Assembly: GCA_023423675.1 (NCBI GenBank)
Contig: JAFAFD010000051.1
Location: forward strand, 1 to 7,367
DNA from: Pseudomonadota bacterium
GTDB taxonomy: Bacteria > Pseudomonadota > Gammaproteobacteria > Xanthomonadales > Xanthomonadaceae
Reading direction: 5' to 3'
Length of the DNA stretch: 7,367 nucleotides
The position numbers and the translations under genes are program-made. The notes below the pieces were generated by a model. It had not been told where the DNA came from, ran no database searches, and saw nothing but the letters and a program-made list of their open reading frames with translations. This document shows, in pieces, positions 5,956 through 7,367 of the stretch. Each line of letters starts with the position of its first letter. Within the stretch, counting starts at the first letter, position 1.

Positions 5956-7367
5956 GTGAAAAATCTCCTCCGCGCCCTGATCAGCCAAGGCATCGAAGCC
6001 TTGCGCGCCAATGGCACCCTGCCCGCCGACTCCCTGCCGCCGGACTTCGTGGTCGAGCGCCCGAAGACCCGTGACCACGGCGACTTCGCCACCAATGCCG
6101 CCATGCTGCTGGCCAAGGCCGCGCGCAGCAATCCGCGCGCACTGGCCCAGGCGCTGGTCGACGCGCTGCCGCGCAGCGAGGACGTCAGCAAGGTCGAGAT
6201 CGCCGGCCCTGGCTTCATCAACTTCCACCTGGCCCCGGCCGCGTACCAGCGCGAAGCCGCCTCGGTCATCAAGGAAGCCCACGACTACGGCCGCAACCTG
6301 TCCGGCAATGGCCGCACGGTGGGCGTGGAGTACGTGTCGGCCAACCCGACCGGTCCGCTGCATGTCGGCCATGGCCGCGCGGCGGCGATCGGCGACTGCG
6401 TGGCGCGCGTGCTCGATGCCAACGGCTGGAACGCCAAGCGCGAGTTCTACTACAACGACGCCGGCGTGCAGATCGAGAACCTGGCGCTGTCGGTGCAGGC
6501 GCGCATCAAGGGCATCGCCCCGGACCAGGACGGCTGGCCGGAAGGCGGCTACCGCGGTGAGTACATCGCCGACGTTGCCCGTGCCTACCTGGCCGGCGCC
6601 AGCGTCGACCTGGAAGGCACCATGGTGGTTGGCGCCAAGGATCCGGACGACATGACCGCGATCCGCCGCTTCGCCGTGGCCTACCTGCGCAACGAGCAGA
6701 ACCTGGACCTGGCCGCGTTCGGCGTCGACTTCGACATCTACTTCCTGGAAAGCTCGCTGTATGCCGATGGCAAGGTGGCCGAAGCGGTCGCCAAGCTGCA
6801 GGCCTCGGGCCACACCTACGAGGAAGGCGGCGCACTGTGGCTGCGCAGCACCGACTTCGGTGACGACAAGGACCGCGTGATGCGCAAGTCCGACGGCACC
6901 TTCACCTACTTCGTGCCGGACGTGGCCTACCACCTGTCCAAGTGGCAGCGTGGCTACGAGCGCGCGATCACCGAGCTGGGCGCCGACCACCACGGTTCGC
7001 TGGCCCGCGTGCGCGCCGGCCTGCAGGCCATGGAAGTGGGCATCCCGCAGGGCTGGCCGGAATACGTGCTGCACCAGATGGTCACCGTCATGCGCGGCGG
7101 CGAGGAAGTGAAGCTGTCCAAGCGTGCCGGCAGCTACTTCACCCTGCGCGACCTGATTGACGAAGCCGGCCGCTATGCCACCCGTTGGGTCCTGATCGCG
7201 CGCAAGCCCGATTCGCAGCTGACCTTCGACATCGACCTGGCCCGCCAGCAGAGCAACGACAACCCGGTGTTCTACGTGCAGTACGCGCACGCCCGCGGCT
7301 GCAGCCTGCTGCGCCAGGCGCAGGAGAAGGGCCTGGTGTACGACCAGGGCAACGGCCTGGGCAACCT
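5956..7367 (+). CDS. argS: Arginyl-tRNA synthetase, N-terminal 470 residues (cut by the window edge)
   Basis: This class I synthetase charges tRNA-Arg with arginine. Some 470 complete codons are present, and the family length of about 560 suggests roughly 90 are missing to the right. An N-terminal Add-1 domain (about 1-95) precedes the Rossmann catalytic core. The core has the HIGH-type signature [13 protein letters not shown] 129-141 (HVGH 136-139), FYYNDAG 164-170, [16 protein letters not shown] (340-346) and the KMSK-type KLSKR 386-390. The anticodon-binding DALR domain begins around YVQYAHAR (440-447). The start is GTG at 5956 ([16 protein letters not shown]), with only a weak CAGG 4 bases upstream, and is chosen by family resemblance. 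The reading frame is unbroken to the edge. Several residues late in the fragment (F395, Y407, V412, G448) differ from positions I remember as conserved, possibly through base errors. Confidence 0.96.
   Translation, partial: MKNLLRALISQGIEALRANGTLPADSLPPDFVVERPKTRDHGDFATNAAMLLAKAARSNPRALAQALVDALPRSEDVSKVEIAGPGFINFHLAPAAYQREAASVIKEAHDYGRNLSGNGRTVGVEYVSANPTGPLHVGHGRAAAIGDCVARVLDANGWNAKREFYYNDAGVQIENLALSVQARIKGIAPDQDGWPEGGYRGEYIADVARAYLAGASVDLEGTMVVGAKDPDDMTAIRRFAVAYLRNEQNLDLAAFGVDFDIYFLESSLYADGKVAEAVAKLQASGHTYEEGGALWLRSTDFGDDKDRVMRKSDGTFTYFVPDVAYHLSKWQRGYERAITELGADHHGSLARVRAGLQAMEVGIPQGWPEYVLHQMVTVMRGGEEVKLSKRAGSYFTLRDLIDEAGRYATRWVLIARKPDSQLTFDIDLARQQSNDNPVFYVQYAHARGCSLLRQAQEKGLVYDQGNGLGN

Noticed and set aside
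5914..7290. 458-codon open frame antisense to argS
   Set aside because: It is a low-complexity Val/Gly/His/Ala-rich product with no domain. The plus-strand argS frame is unmistakable and continues past the edge.
1..7367. A new defence, mobile or biosynthetic system in the window
   Set aside because: All substantial coding space is taken by recognisable core genes with intact motifs and uniform GC-rich codon use. No repeats, integrase, transposase or unknown gene of useful size remains.

Overview
The window is a GC-rich housekeeping segment from a gammaproteobacterium. Its proteins and gene order point to the Xanthomonadaceae (Lysobacteraceae), most likely Stenotrophomonas or a close relative. 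The clues are the very high GC3, the ArgS and RadC sequences as I recall them from that family, the order coaBC-dut-algC (the order I recall in Pseudomonas aeruginosa as well), and a GTAG-headed stem-loop at the left edge that resembles Stenotrophomonas REP elements. The genus is inferred from memory, not from a search.

Left part, minus strand (4197 down to 77): three tightly packed genes that look like one operon. coaBC makes 4'-phosphopantetheine for coenzyme A. dut (dUTPase) overlaps it by 4 bases (ATGA). algC follows after 12 bases and encodes a phosphomannomutase/phosphoglucomutase with a long membrane-anchored N-terminal half. A REP-like stem-loop lies downstream of algC.

Centre (4198-4425): a 228-base divergent intergenic region. 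It holds several small dyads, one of which (4333-4346) resembles the Enterobacteriaceae RcsAB/RcsB box. It lies just upstream of the next gene, whose product is strikingly RcsB-like.

Right part, plus strand: the RcsB-like NarL/LuxR-family response regulator (4426-5052), radC (5123-5827), a hairpin, a candidate promoter, and argS (from 5956), which runs off the right end. argS is the main gene of the last 1.4 kb and is truncated only by the window edge.

The genes mostly do unrelated core jobs: CoA synthesis, nucleotide pool sanitation, sugar-phosphate supply for polysaccharides, signalling, and tRNA charging. I see no mobile element, CRISPR array, tRNA or rRNA, toxin-antitoxin pair or defence system, and no convincing undescribed system. 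The observations most worth following are the RcsB-like regulator with its candidate operator, the two-part membrane architecture of AlgC, the non-cysteine residue in the CoaC flap, and a cluster of unusual G/T-type substitutions near the end of argS that may be sequencing errors.
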